This document shows positions 51,827 to 60,282 of a DNA stretch of 64,000 nt, piece by piece (positions within the stretch are counted from its first letter, which is position 1; every line of letters begins with the position of its first letter). A program made the position numbers and the translations under genes. The stretch spans positions 1 to 64,000 of the forward strand of contig DATHTK010000021.1 in assembly GCA_035463295.1 (NCBI GenBank). Reading direction: 5' to 3'. The notes below the pieces were generated by a model. That model worked only from the letters and a program-made list of their open reading frames with translations, did no database searches and was not told the DNA's origin. This DNA is from DATHTK01 sp035463295 (GTDB lineage: Bacteria > Actinomycetota > Rubrobacteria > Rubrobacterales > Rubrobacteraceae).

Positions 51827-52891
51827 TTACGAGAAGAAAAACGCCAGGGCGGCGATGATGTAGACGCCGACCAGCATCGCGCCCTCGAGCCAGTTCGACT
51901 TGCCGTCGAGGGCGATAAACCCGGTCACTATGACTGCTGCGCCGAGAGCCCCGAGCTCCAGCGGGGTGAAGGTCAGGCGAAGTGGATGGCCGAGAAGGGG
52001 GCCGAGGAAGACCAGGATCGGCGTTACCAGGAGGGCGACCTGGATGGAGGAGCCTAGAGAGATGCCCATGGAGAAGTCCATCTGGTTCTTGTAGGCGATC
52101 TGGACGCCGACTATATGCTCGGCTATGTTGCCGACTATGGGGACGACGATGACGCCGACAAAGAGCTCCGCGAGTCCGATCTCCTCTGTCATCGGTTCGA
52201 TGGCCCCGACGAACGCCTCGGAGACGTAGGCGACCGCGGCCGTCGCCCCGAGAAGCAGCACGAGCGAGGCGGTTCTCCCGAACTGTGGCTCGTGCTCCTC
52301 GCCACCGGTGGCCCGGCCCTCCGGACTGCGGAAATAGAAGAGCAGGTAGAGGACGTAGAGGACGAACATCACCACGGCCACCTCGATGCTCAACGTCGTG
52401 GGGCTCGGGCCAGCGATGGTGATGGCGAAGATCGTCGGCAGGGCCAGCGCGACGGCGACGATGGCGAGCATCGAGGCGTTTATGCCGGCGATGGTCGCCG
52501 AGAAGGTCTGGGTTCCGTTCTTGAGGCCGCCGAAGAGGAGGCTCAAGCCCAGCACCAGGAGCACGTTGCCGATGATGGAGCCGATAATCGAGGCCTTCAC
52601 CACCGTGGTGAGGCCCGCCGAGAGGGCGAAGATGGTGATGATCAGCTCCGCGGCGTTGCCGAAGGTGGCGTTGAGGATGCCGCCGACGCGGGGCCCGGTG
52701 TGGACTCCGAGGCTCTCGGTGGCCTGTCCGAGCACCCAGGCGAGGCCAACAAGAGCGAGCGAGGTCAGCGCGAAGATGAGCACGATCGAAGCGTGCAACA
52801 GCTCCATGGCGACGACCGCGACGGTGAGCGCCGCCGTGACGCCGTAGGCGACCTGTCGTATCCTGCTCCCTCTTTGCGCCGTATCTGACAT
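51827..52891 (-). CDS. Ca2+/H+ antiporter (CaxA type)
   Basis: A cation/proton antiporter of 354 aa with 11 helices has both alpha repeats: GGILNATFGNAAELIITIFAL and VGNIAEHIVGVQIAYKNQMD. It exports Ca2+ using the proton gradient. ATG at 52891 was chosen because TATGAT ends 7 bases upstream (leaderless); ATG 52903 would lie inside that promoter. Confidence 0.93.
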   Translation of the reverse strand: MSDTAQRGSRIRQVAYGVTAALTVAVVAMELLHASIVLIFALTSLALVGLAWVLGQATESLGVHTGPRVGGILNATFGNAAELIITIFALSAGLTTVVKASIIGSIIGNVLLVLGLSLLFGGLKNGTQTFSATIAGINASMLAIVAVALALPTIFAITIAGPSPTTLSIEVAVVMFVLYVLYLLFYFRSPEGRATGGEEHEPQFGRTASLVLLLGATAAVAYVSEAFVGAIEPMTEEIGLAELFVGVIVVPIVGNIAEHIVGVQIAYKNQMDFSMGISLGSSIQVALLVTPILVFLGPLLGHPLRLTFTPLELGALGAAVIVTGFIALDGKSNWLEGAMLVGVYIIAALAFFFS

Positions 52892-52898
52892 GGCGCGA

Positions 52899-52904
52899 AT
52901 CATA
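52899..52904 (-). promoter_or_regulatory. -10 box TATGAT, leaderless start of the antiporter
   Basis: TATGAT on the minus strand ends 7 bases before ATG 52891. A plus-strand TATAAA (52929-52934) close by serves the divergent PHP gene. Confidence 0.45.
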
Positions 52905-52982
52905 CCCGAATAGGCGGCACTCCCATCCTATAAAATGGTGAGAGTTGAAATTCTTGTCCGCACGAAGGAGACTTCGAGACCC

Positions 52983-53741
52983 TTGATCGACTACCACCTG
53001 CACGTCGTCGCCCACGCCGACAGGCCGATGACGGTCGAGAATATCCTCGCCTACTGCGAGGTGGCCGGGCAGCGCGGCATCCGCCAGATGGGCATCACCG
53101 AGCACGACCGCTACCTCGACGAGATAGACCTCGCGGCATACAGGGAGGCCAGCAACCTCTCGCAGGACGTGGAGCTGCGGCTGGGGATCGAGATAGACTT
53201 CGTTCCCGGCAAGGAGGAGCGGATGGACCGCTTCGCGGCGGCGCTTCCATACGACTACATCATCGGGAGCGTGCACCGCGTGGACGGCGAGGAGGTGGAC
53301 CGCCAGAGCGACATGCGCATCTACGAGCAGTACGAGACCTACGACCTCTACGACGCGTACTACGCCAACGTCCGCGAGGCCGCTCTGTCGGGGCGCTTCG
53401 ACGTCCTCGGCCACCCCGACCTCATAAAGATCTTCCGCCGCTTCCCGGAGAGGGACATTACGCCGATTCTCGAGCAGACCGCCGACGCCGTCGCCGAGTC
53501 GGGCGTCGTTGTGGACGTGAACTCTGCTGGCCTGAGGAAGCCGGTAGGCGAGATCTACCCTTCTAGAAAGCTCCTGGAGATGTTTCACCGCCGGGACGTG
53601 CCGATCGTCCTCTCCTCCGACGCTCACGCCCCCGAAGAGGTCGGGATGGGCTACGGTGAGAGCATCCCGCTCGTCCGCGCCGTCGGCTACCGCGAGGTCG
53701 TCACCTTCAAGGACCGCGAGCGCGGCACCCTGCCGCTGTGA
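52983..53741 (+). CDS. PHP-domain phosphatase (histidinol-phosphatase-like)
   Basis: A 252-residue PHP-fold metallophosphatase begins LIDYHLHVVAHADRPMTVEN and has MGITEHDRYLDEIDL, the Glu of LGIEIDFVPG, IGSVHRVDG, DVLGHPDLIK and LSSDAHAPEEVG. It hydrolyses a phosphomonoester such as histidinol phosphate. TTG at 52983 follows AAGGAG and fits the family start; ATG 52935 directly abuts TATAAA, so it is unlikely to be transcribed. GTGA overlap with the next gene. Confidence 0.87.
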   Translation: MIDYHLHVVAHADRPMTVENILAYCEVAGQRGIRQMGITEHDRYLDEIDLAAYREASNLSQDVELRLGIEIDFVPGKEERMDRFAAALPYDYIIGSVHRVDGEEVDRQSDMRIYEQYETYDLYDAYYANVREAALSGRFDVLGHPDLIKIFRRFPERDITPILEQTADAVAESGVVVDVNSAGLRKPVGEIYPSRKLLEMFHRRDVPIVLSSDAHAPEEVGMGYGESIPLVRAVGYREVVTFKDRERGTLPL

Positions 53742-54448
53742 CCGAAGAGCTCTTTCTCGAGGACTCCTACCTGCGCGAGTTCGACTCGCGGGTCGTCCGT
53801 CTCGCCGGCCGCGAGGTGATCCTGGAAAGAACCGCCTTCTACCCCGGCGGCGGGGGCCAGCCCCCCGACAAGGGTTCTCTGGGCATCGGACCGGTCGAGG
53901 CCTCCGTGGTGGACGCGCGGCGCGAGGGAGGAGACGTGGTTCACGTCCTCGACAGGCCTATCCCGGAGACCGTCCGGGAGCTACGCGGGGAGCTGGATTG
54001 GGAGAGGCGCTACGCTCACATGCGCCACCACACGGCGCTCCACGTTCTCTCCGGCGTCATCTGGAGGAGTCTCGGGGCGAAGGTGACCGGCGGCCAGCTC
54101 CGCGCGCATCGCGCCCGAATGGACTTCTCGTTCCCCGGCGAGTGGACCGCCGGCGCGGTCGGTGAGATAGAGCGGCTCGCGAACAGGGCCCTCGCCGAGG
54201 ACCGGCCAGTCAGGGTCTACGAGCTGGAGCGCGAGAAGGCGCTTGCGAACCCGGACCTGATCCGGACGCAGATGGAGCGAGTGCCCGGGCGGGTGAAGAC
54301 GATCCGGGTCGTCGAGATCGAAGGCATCGATACCCAGGCCGATGGCGGCACCCACGTCGCCAACACGAGCGAGGTGGGGGAGATGGAGATCACGAACCAC
54401 AAGAGCAAGGGCCGCCAGAACAAGCGGATAGAGTTCGTCCTATCGTGA
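53738..54448 (+). CDS. Alanyl-tRNA editing protein (AlaX)
   Basis: A 236-residue stand-alone editing domain removes Ser or Gly from mischarged tRNA-Ala. Metal-binding motifs are HHTALHVLSGV (HxxxH) and QADGGTHVANTSEVG; RTAFYPGGGGQPPDKG near residue 31 is the AlaRS-like N-terminal motif. The GTG start overlaps the PHP stop, and the stop overlaps the next start (GTGA). Confidence 0.92.
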   Translation: MTEELFLEDSYLREFDSRVVRLAGREVILERTAFYPGGGGQPPDKGSLGIGPVEASVVDARREGGDVVHVLDRPIPETVRELRGELDWERRYAHMRHHTALHVLSGVIWRSLGAKVTGGQLRAHRARMDFSFPGEWTAGAVGEIERLANRALAEDRPVRVYELEREKALANPDLIRTQMERVPGRVKTIRVVEIEGIDTQADGGTHVANTSEVGEMEITNHKSKGRQNKRIEFVLS

Positions 54449-54963
54449 GAGCGCTGCTGCTCCTCGTCCTGCTCTCGTCACTGCTCGTTGGCTGCGCCGA
54501 GACCGCCGAACGCCCGGAACCGACTGCAGCCCCCGCGGCGGGGACGACGGCGGAGCCCGAGGAGACCGCCGGCGGTACGGAGTCCAGAACCGTCACGATC
54601 AACGCCTCGAGCGGCGAGAGGGTGAGGGTAAGGGTCGAGATCGCCGACAACCACATGGGCAGGATCATCGGCCTCAGAGGCAGGGAGAGCCTCCCGGAGA
54701 ACCGGGGCATGCTCTTCGTGTACGCGGAGGAAGCGAAACGCGCTTTTACCATGGAGGCCGGCCTCGGTATGGAAGGGACCCTTATTCCGCTCTCCATCGC
54801 CTTCATGGACTCCAGGGGCCATATCGTGGACATCCAGGACATGGAACCCGGAAGGGGCGGGTACGTCTCGGCGAAGCCCGCCCAGTACGCCCTGGAGGTA
54901 AACCAGGGCTTTTTCGACAGTCGGGGCGTCGAGGTGGGCGACAGCGCAGAGCTGCCCGTGTAG
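54445..54963 (+). CDS. DUF192 lipoprotein
   Basis: A 172-residue exported lipoprotein has a signal peptide with lipobox LLVGC (Cys17), a Thr/Ala/Pro/Glu-rich linker, then a DUF192 domain (GRIIGLRGRESLPENRGMLF, TLIPLSIAFMDSRGHIVDIQ, PAQYALEVNQGFF). The normally short FWMKNT segment is expanded to FTMEAGLGMEGT, which looks like an in-frame duplication. The GTG start overlaps the AlaX stop. The biochemical role of DUF192 is unknown. Confidence 0.88.
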   Translation: MRALLLLVLLSSLLVGCAETAERPEPTAAPAAGTTAEPEETAGGTESRTVTINASSGERVRVRVEIADNHMGRIIGLRGRESLPENRGMLFVYAEEAKRAFTMEAGLGMEGTLIPLSIAFMDSRGHIVDIQDMEPGRGGYVSAKPAQYALEVNQGFFDSRGVEVGDSAELPV

Positions 54964-54998
54964 TCGGCTCGCCCCCTTCGACGCCCCGCGGGTGTTCT

Positions 54999-55481
54999 CT
55001 AGGGGGTCACACCGGTCGAGGAGGGCTTTTCGGCGGCGACGGCCGCCTCGAGCTTGCCGCTTCTCCAGCTGCGGAACAGGGAGAAGGCGCACCACGCCAG
55101 CACCACCCCCGCCACTTCGAGGGGGAGATGGAAGATGAAGTCGATCATCAACAGACCTCCGAGGTCGATTCCGTTCGAGGCGTGCATGTTTAGGTGGGGC
55201 CACCAGGAGACCATCAGGTAGCCTATAGAGAGGTACATCGCCCACGCCCTGAGCTTCGAGTCGGGGGAGACCTGGCGCACTACTGGGAACCCGAAGACTA
55301 GGAAGGCGACACCGAGGCCCAGAAGGATGGCGTCGCCTACCGCGAGGAAGAGGAAGAGGGGTAGCTGCGCGGCGGTGGGCTCGACGCCCGTGTCGGCCGG
55401 TGGGAAGAGTATCGGCCCTATAAGGAACGCCGGGACCCCGACCAGGAGGGTCACTATCAGCACTTTTACCCACATTTTCAT
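54999..55481 (-). CDS. Integral membrane protein, 160 aa
   Basis: Four or more hydrophobic segments: VLIVTLLVGVPAFLIGPILF, LFLFLAVGDAILLGLGVAFL, a third around YLSIGYLMVSWW, and VAGVVLAWCAFSLF. Family unknown to me. ATG at 55479-55481 has AGAAGGAGG upstream. The C-terminal tail (EAAVAAEKPSSTG) is cytoplasmic-type. Confidence 0.8.
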   Translation of the reverse strand: MKMWVKVLIVTLLVGVPAFLIGPILFPPADTGVEPTAAQLPLFLFLAVGDAILLGLGVAFLVFGFPVVRQVSPDSKLRAWAMYLSIGYLMVSWWPHLNMHASNGIDLGGLLMIDFIFHLPLEVAGVVLAWCAFSLFRSWRSGKLEAAVAAEKPSSTGVTP

Positions 55482-55850
55482 AGAGCGCCTCCTTCTGGCG
55501 ATCGTCGTTACGGCTCGAACTATGACAACCCACACGGACCGGCACATCCCCCAAATGAGTGATGTTTTTGGACAGAGCGTCTCCGAAGCCGGGGTGACTA
55601 CGCTCCTCTGTCAGGGGTTGCCTCGGCGAAGTCTACTTCCGGCGGGATATGATCCACCGGCGACCCCGCGGTGGCCTCCATCTGACCGCTGAAGCTGAAG
55701 AAGAGACCAGCGAAGCCGCTTCGTAGATGCCGCGCTTGTCTGTGCGTCTCGCTTCCAGGGAAACACGGCCGTCGTGTGTCGAGACCCGGCGCTCGCTCGT
55801 GCGGTGGCAGGGCCTGAGCGATGAGCGGGCGGTCGAAGTCGTGAGCCGGT
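55482..55850. other. Gap with no supported gene
   Basis: Short frames exist on both strands (for example a 27-codon minus-strand frame starting MEATAGSPVDHIPPEVDF), but none has a ribosome site. I would not call a gene here. Confidence 0.4.
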
Positions 55851-56939
55851 CTAACGGCGCAGTCTCTCGGCCACCCTGAAAGGGTCTGAGGCGACGACGC
55901 TCGCGGCGTAGAGCTCCATCGCGCCGATGTCCGAGGTGCGGTTCGCCGGGCTCCCCCGGTCCACGAGGTACACAAGCGTCGGAAAGGCGGACCAGTCCTC
56001 CTCGGGGGGTGCGAGAGGGGGTATGTAGAAGGCGACGTTGAAGGCTCGCACGCCCAGAGCTCCGACGTAGCCTGCGAGCAGCGCGCCGACGGTCCGGTGG
56101 AGAGCCCCATCGTCCGGGCTGGCGCCGACCACGACGAGCTCCTTCTCCTTTATGGGGGAGATGCTAGCGAAAGCCCGGACGCCACCCTCGGCCGGGACGG
56201 CGAGGCCCAGAGAGTGGTGGACCCCGCAGAGGTCGTCGAAGTAGTCGGAGCCGTGCTCCGCTTTGTAGCAGGCCGCGGCGCGGCGCAGGCGCTCGACCTT
56301 CGGGTAGTGTGCGCCGCGGGTCGCGGTGACCTGGGCGTGCCCGTGGATGATGGAGCCGCCGGCGCGCCAGAGGCAGTTCCACATCAAGAAGGGGTACCTG
56401 GCTTCGGGGTCGGTTTCGAGAGCCTTGCGGGACCAGTCGAGTCCGACTGAGATGTAGTCGGAGACCTTCTCGGGGTCGAGGTGGAGGGGGTTGTGATCGT
56501 CGAAGACGATGACGCCGTGGAAGCCGTCGTACTTGGCGACGTTCGAGGCCGTTATGGAGTGACGCCCGCGAACCCTCCCGAAGACGTCTGCGGGGGTGGC
56601 TTGCTCAGGATTGCAGAACGGGTCGCCGGCGGTGGCCTCGGTCTCGCTCTCGAGGTCGAGGTCTACCCCGGTATCCAGCGGGCGGGAGGCGCGCAGACCG
56701 TTAAAGAGTGTGCCTTCGAGGGTGATAAGGTTCGTGACCTTGATGACGCGTTGCTCGCGCACGGCGCTCACGGAGCCGAAGGACTTCTCGATCCAGGCGT
56801 TCATCGCCTCGGGTGGGGAGAGGCGCCCGGTGGTGGCACGGACGTCGAAGAGGCGCCGGGCGACGGTCCGCTGTGCGGAGGGGAGAGCCTCCATGAGCTT
56901 CGGGAGATCTACAATCCTGCGTTCGGGCGCTTCGCTCAT
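55851..56939 (-). CDS. HIT-superfamily nucleotidyltransferase, GalT-like
   Basis: A 362-residue protein has the catalytic HIT/GalT motif IIHGHAQVTATRG, with a preceding MWNCLWRAGGS, and VIFDDHNPLHLDP near residue 165. The C-terminal half (GLAVPAEGGVRAFASISPIK) is consistent with two HIT-like halves as in GalT or ATP adenylyltransferases. The substrate is not clear. ATG at 56937-56939 overlaps a short upstream frame by 4 bases. Confidence 0.75.
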   Translation of the reverse strand: MSEAPERRIVDLPKLMEALPSAQRTVARRLFDVRATTGRLSPPEAMNAWIEKSFGSVSAVREQRVIKVTNLITLEGTLFNGLRASRPLDTGVDLDLESETEATAGDPFCNPEQATPADVFGRVRGRHSITASNVAKYDGFHGVIVFDDHNPLHLDPEKVSDYISVGLDWSRKALETDPEARYPFLMWNCLWRAGGSIIHGHAQVTATRGAHYPKVERLRRAAACYKAEHGSDYFDDLCGVHHSLGLAVPAEGGVRAFASISPIKEKELVVVGASPDDGALHRTVGALLAGYVGALGVRAFNVAFYIPPLAPPEEDWSAFPTLVYLVDRGSPANRTSDIGAMELYAASVVASDPFRVAERLRR

Positions 56940-57256
56940 GCCGGAGACCCGGCCGGGGTTGCCGCCGTCGAGGAGACGAATACGACCGTGGTGTTCGTCC
57001 GGTGGTCCATGACCAGATAGTCCGTTACGACCCCATGGCGGTTCAGCTCGCCCTTCAAAAACGTCCCGATGCCGAGGTGCCCACGTCCAGACCCCGCCCG
57101 TCCACCCTTCGCTCCTCTCTCGGAAGGTGTCACCCTGCTCCGCCATTGTAGAGCCGGAGCGAGTGGCCCACACGGGGCCGCTCCGCCACGAAGCATCTCG
57201 AAACCCGGTAGATGCGGGGCGTTGCATGCCAAGACGAATCGCCATCGAAGGGGCAA
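56936..57256 (-). CDS. Possible short coupled ORF upstream of the GalT-like gene
   Basis: The frame ends TGA at 56936, overlapping the GalT-like ATG, and its last 45 codons (GTFLKGELNRHGVVTDYLVM then DHRTNTTVVFVSS) have gene-like codon use. The upstream half is Arg/Gly/Pro-rich and reads poorly, and another frame there starts MAEQGDTFRERSEGWTGG, so a frameshift is possible. The true start is unknown; this may be a small gene or a remnant. Confidence 0.3.
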   Translation of the reverse strand: MPLRWRFVLACNAPHLPGFEMLRGGAAPCGPLAPALQWRSRVTPSERGAKGGRAGSGRGHLGIGTFLKGELNRHGVVTDYLVMDHRTNTTVVFVSSTAATPAGSPA

Positions 57257-57317
57257 ACCCGTCGCGAAGGCGCGGACGCAAAGCCCCGGGCCTCTGAGGA
57301 GTTAGTCGGTTGCCGAA
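57240..57317 (+). ncRNA. c-di-GMP-I (GEMM) riboswitch
   Basis: Consensus blocks appear in order: GGGGCAAACC, a GC stem closed by a GAAG loop, GGACGCAAAGCC, CGGGCCT, a CCTC/GAGG side stem, then GGTTGCCGA. These match the GEMM-I aptamer, including the GCAAACC and ACGCAAAGCC cores. An AAAGGAG ribosome site overlaps the 3' end, so ligand binding could control translation of the short frame at 57328. Confidence 0.8.
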
Positions 57318-57327
57318 AGGAGCGCTT

Positions 57328-57417
57328 GTGCGGCGGGGTATTCTACTCCACTTCGTTAGCCTGGCGCAAACCATGATCTTCGCCAGAGGAGCAGCCGAAC
57401 AGCGCCGCAGTCGCTAA
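57328..57417 (+). pseudogene. Signal-peptide remnant under riboswitch control
   Basis: GTG at 57328 is 5 bases after AAAGGAG and opens a 29-codon frame MRRGILLHFVSLAQTMIFAR then GAAEQRRSR and TAA. It looks like a decayed secretion signal (basic start, hydrophobic core, GAA end) with no mature protein after it. c-di-GMP-I riboswitches often precede exported proteins, so a secreted protein was probably encoded here and lost. Confidence 0.5.
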
Positions 57418-57594
57418 GGGGCTTCTCACTGCACGATCTCTCCCCGGACACCGCCGGGGCGCGAGCCCGCCGTCATAGATGATGCCTTCGCCCGGGCGTA
57501 GCGGCTCGACCGGGTTGTCGGAGCTCACACCGCTCGCGGGAGCCGGAAGTGGTATACGCATCTTTGTACGGCCTTCGCAAAAGGGGAGCGATGT

Positions 57595-58464
57595 ATGATC
57601 TCTCGGAGCGGCGAGATGGACGGCAGGGTGGTTCTCGTGACGGGCGGGACCTCCGGGATCGGCAGGGCGGCTGCGACGGTGCTCGCGGCGATGGGGGCAG
57701 AGGTCGTGGTGACGGGGCGGAGCAGGGAGCGGGGCGAGAAAGCGGTGGGGGAGATCCGGCGGGAGTCTGGCAGCGACAGGGTCTCGCTGATACCGGCCGA
57801 TCTCGCGGTCCAGTCGGAGGTGCGATGGCTGGCCGAGCAGTTCAGACAAGCCCACGACCGCCTCGACGCCCTCGTAAACAACGCTGGCGTCATCCTGACC
57901 GAGCGGACCGAGACGCCCGACGGCCTCGAGGCGACCTTTGCGATCAACCACCTCGCCCCGTTCCTCCTGACGGGTTTGCTGCTAGATCTCCTGAAGGAGA
58001 GCGCTCCGAGCCGGGTGATCACGGTCTCCTCGGAGGCCCGGCGTGGGGCGGAGATAGATTTCGACGACCTGCAATCCGAGCGGCGCTATCGCGGTTTCCC
58101 GGTCTACGGGATGACCAAGCTCGCCAACATCCTCTTCACCTACGAGCTGGCCGGGCGCCTGCGAGGGACCGGCGTGGTTGCGAACTGCGTCCATCCGGGG
58201 GCCGTCAACACCAGCTTCGGGCAGAACAACCGGGGTCCAATGATCCTCCTCTTCCGGGCCTTCAAGCCCTTTATGCGCAGCCCGGAGAAGGGAGCGGACA
58301 CGATCGTCTACCTCGCCAGCGCGCCCGAGGCCGGGTGGATGAGCGGGAAGTACCTCGCGGACCGGAAGGTTATCTCCTCCTCCGACGAGCCCCACGACGT
58401 CTCGGCGCAGAAGAGGCTCTGGGAGGTGAGCGCGAGGCTCACCGGACTCGACAACTTGTCGTAG
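57595..58464 (+). CDS. Short-chain dehydrogenase/reductase
   Basis: A 289-residue SDR has the cofactor motif TGGTSGIG (16-23), NNAG, catalytic Ser in ITVSSEARRG and YGMTK (YxxxK), with HPGAVNTSFG after it. It belongs to the retinol-dehydrogenase-like SDR type; the substrate is unknown. ATG 57595 follows AAAAGGGGAG; ATG 57616 is an alternative. It is 180 bases downstream of the riboswitch remnant and may or may not share that transcript. Confidence 0.88.
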   Translation: MISRSGEMDGRVVLVTGGTSGIGRAAATVLAAMGAEVVVTGRSRERGEKAVGEIRRESGSDRVSLIPADLAVQSEVRWLAEQFRQAHDRLDALVNNAGVILTERTETPDGLEATFAINHLAPFLLTGLLLDLLKESAPSRVITVSSEARRGAEIDFDDLQSERRYRGFPVYGMTKLANILFTYELAGRLRGTGVVANCVHPGAVNTSFGQNNRGPMILLFRAFKPFMRSPEKGADTIVYLASAPEAGWMSGKYLADRKVISSSDEPHDVSAQKRLWEVSARLTGLDNLS

Positions 58465-58520
58465 AATCGGTGGGTTTAGTAGAGAGAGATTTCGAGGTTC
58501 TATATGAGGGACGCTATTTG

Positions 58521-59510
58521 ATGGGTCGGGCCAACGGCATAGAGGTCGAGAACCTAGTGCGGGAGTTCCGGAAGGGACCGCGGGCGGTTGACGGGATATA
58601 CCTGACCGTCGAGCCCGGCGAGGTCTACGGCTTTCTCGGCCCGAACGGCGCCGGCAAGTCCACGACCGTTCTGATGCTCACCACTCTCCTGCCGCCGACG
58701 AGCGGGACGGCCCGGGTGGCGGGCTACGACATCGTCAAGGAGGGACCGCAGGTGCGCGCCTCCATCGGGGCGGCGCTGCAGGAGGCGGCGCTCGACCCCT
58801 TTCTCACCGGTCGCGACCACATGACCCTCCAGGCCGCGCTCCACGGGCTGCCCCGGGCCGAACGGAAGAAGAGGGGAGGGGAGCTGCTCGAGCGCGTCGG
58901 GCTCTCGGAGGCCGCGGACAGAAAGGTGCGCGGGTACTCGGGCGGGATGAAGCGTCGGCTCGACCTCGCGCTCGCCCTCGTGCACCGGCCGAGCATCCTG
59001 TTTCTCGACGAGCCGACGACGGGGCTGGACCCGCAGAGCAGGAGCGCGCTCTGGGCCGAGGTGAGCCGGCTCGCGCGCGAGGACGGGGTGACGGTATTCC
59101 TCACGACACAATACCTGGAGGAGGCCGACGTGCTCGCGGACCGGGTAGGGATCATCGACAAGGGCCGCATCGTCGCCGAAGACACGCCGGAGGCGCTCAA
59201 AGCCGAGATCGGCCGTCCCAGCGTCGAGGTCACGCCCGCGCAGCTCGACAAGCGCGACGCCGTCGCGAGGGTGCTTGAGCTCTTCGGGGAGGAGATCCCC
59301 GCGCAGCCCGGAGCCGTCGCCGTCCGCCTGAACAACGGCGCCGGCGGCCTCGCCGACGTCGTGCGCGCCCTGGACGCCGAGGGCCTAAAGGTCTCGAACC
59401 TCCGGCTCGACGAGCCGAGCCTCGACGACGTCTTCCTGGAGAAGACTGGACGTTCGCTCGAGGGTTCGGGCGGTGCGGAACGAGAAGGCGCCGAGGGGAA
59501 GCAGACCTGA
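58521..59510 (+). CDS. ABC-2 type exporter ATPase (daunorubicin-resistance type)
   Basis: A 329-residue DrrA-type ATPase has Walker A GPNGAGKST (40-48), Q-loop ALQEAALD, signature YSGGMKRR, Walker B ILFLDEPTTGLD and H-loop TTQYLEEAD (His replaced by Gln, as in DrrA). A C-terminal regulatory domain follows (LRLDEPSLDDVFLEKTGR). ATG at 58521. Two permease genes follow directly; together they make an exporter. Confidence 0.92.
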   Translation: MGRANGIEVENLVREFRKGPRAVDGIYLTVEPGEVYGFLGPNGAGKSTTVLMLTTLLPPTSGTARVAGYDIVKEGPQVRASIGAALQEAALDPFLTGRDHMTLQAALHGLPRAERKKRGGELLERVGLSEAADRKVRGYSGGMKRRLDLALALVHRPSILFLDEPTTGLDPQSRSALWAEVSRLAREDGVTVFLTTQYLEEADVLADRVGIIDKGRIVAEDTPEALKAEIGRPSVEVTPAQLDKRDAVARVLELFGEEIPAQPGAVAVRLNNGAGGLADVVRALDAEGLKVSNLRLDEPSLDDVFLEKTGRSLEGSGGAEREGAEGKQT

Positions 59511-60280
59511 ACTCCTCGCTCCTCACCCAGATAACGGCGCTCGCGCAGCGCTCGGTGCTGCGGACGGCGCGCCAGCCGGCGGTCATCATCTCCGCGCTTC
59601 TGTTCCCGATGATGTTCTTCGCCATAAACGCCTACGGTCTGGATGCCGCAGCGAGCATCCCGGGGTTCCCGGCCGACTCGTACCTGGATTTCGCCTTCGC
59701 CTTCCCGCTCATCCAGGCCTCGCTCTTCGGTGCGATCACCGCGGGCGCCGACCTCGCCCGCGATATCGAGAGCGGGTTCTTCGACAGGCTCTCGCTGACC
59801 CCGATGCGCCCCGTTGCCCTGCTCCTCGGGATGCTCGCCGGGATCGTGGCGCTCGGGCTCCTGCAGGGCGTTGTCTTCCTCGCGATCGGGACCCTCATGG
59901 GGGTCGACGTTATGTCGGGTCTACCGGGGATGCTCGTCATAGTGGCGCTTATGCTGCTCGTCGCTCTCGGGTTCGGCGGGCTCGGGGCGATACTCGCGCT
60001 ACGCACCGGCTCCGTGGAGGCGGTCGAGAGCGCGTTCCCGCTCTTTTTCGTGACCATCTTCATGTCCAGCATAAATCTGCCGCGGGACCTGATCGAAGCC
60101 GACTGGTTCCGATTTATAGCGACCGTCAACCCGATCTCGTACCTGGTCGAGGGGATCCGGAGCCTCGTTATCTCCGGCTGGGACGCGCACGCTCTGATCC
60201 TCGGCTTCGGTTGCGCCGCCGGCATCGTCGTCGTCGCCCTCGCCGGCGCGGCGGCCTCCCTGCGGACGAGGGCGGTATAG
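59507..60280 (+). CDS. ABC-2 permease 1, possibly CTG start
   Basis: Six helices with the ABC-2 pattern (ISALLFPMMFFAINAYG, SGFFDRLSLTPMRPVALLLG, TVNPISYLVEGIRSLV). The frame reads sensibly upstream of GTG 59555: LNSSLLTQITALAQRSVLRT, typical of the family N-terminus. The first codon of that stretch is CTG at 59507, overlapping the ATPase stop (CTGA). I list the CTG start, giving 257 aa; GTG 59555 is the conservative alternative. Confidence 0.85.
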   Translation: MNSSLLTQITALAQRSVLRTARQPAVIISALLFPMMFFAINAYGLDAAASIPGFPADSYLDFAFAFPLIQASLFGAITAGADLARDIESGFFDRLSLTPMRPVALLLGMLAGIVALGLLQGVVFLAIGTLMGVDVMSGLPGMLVIVALMLLVALGFGGLGAILALRTGSVEAVESAFPLFFVTIFMSSINLPRDLIEADWFRFIATVNPISYLVEGIRSLVISGWDAHALILGFGCAAGIVVVALAGAAASLRTRAV

Positions 60281-60282
60281 AG

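Noticed and set aside
51783..53627. A 614-codon minus-strand frame across the antiporter and PHP gene
   Set aside because: It is out of frame with the Ca2+/H+ antiporter and antisense to the PHP gene; composition is His/Arg/Gly-rich with no motifs.
55598..56110. A 170-residue minus-strand frame downstream of the GalT-like gene
   Set aside because: Most of it overlaps the GalT-like gene in another frame, and the non-overlapping end has no ribosome site.
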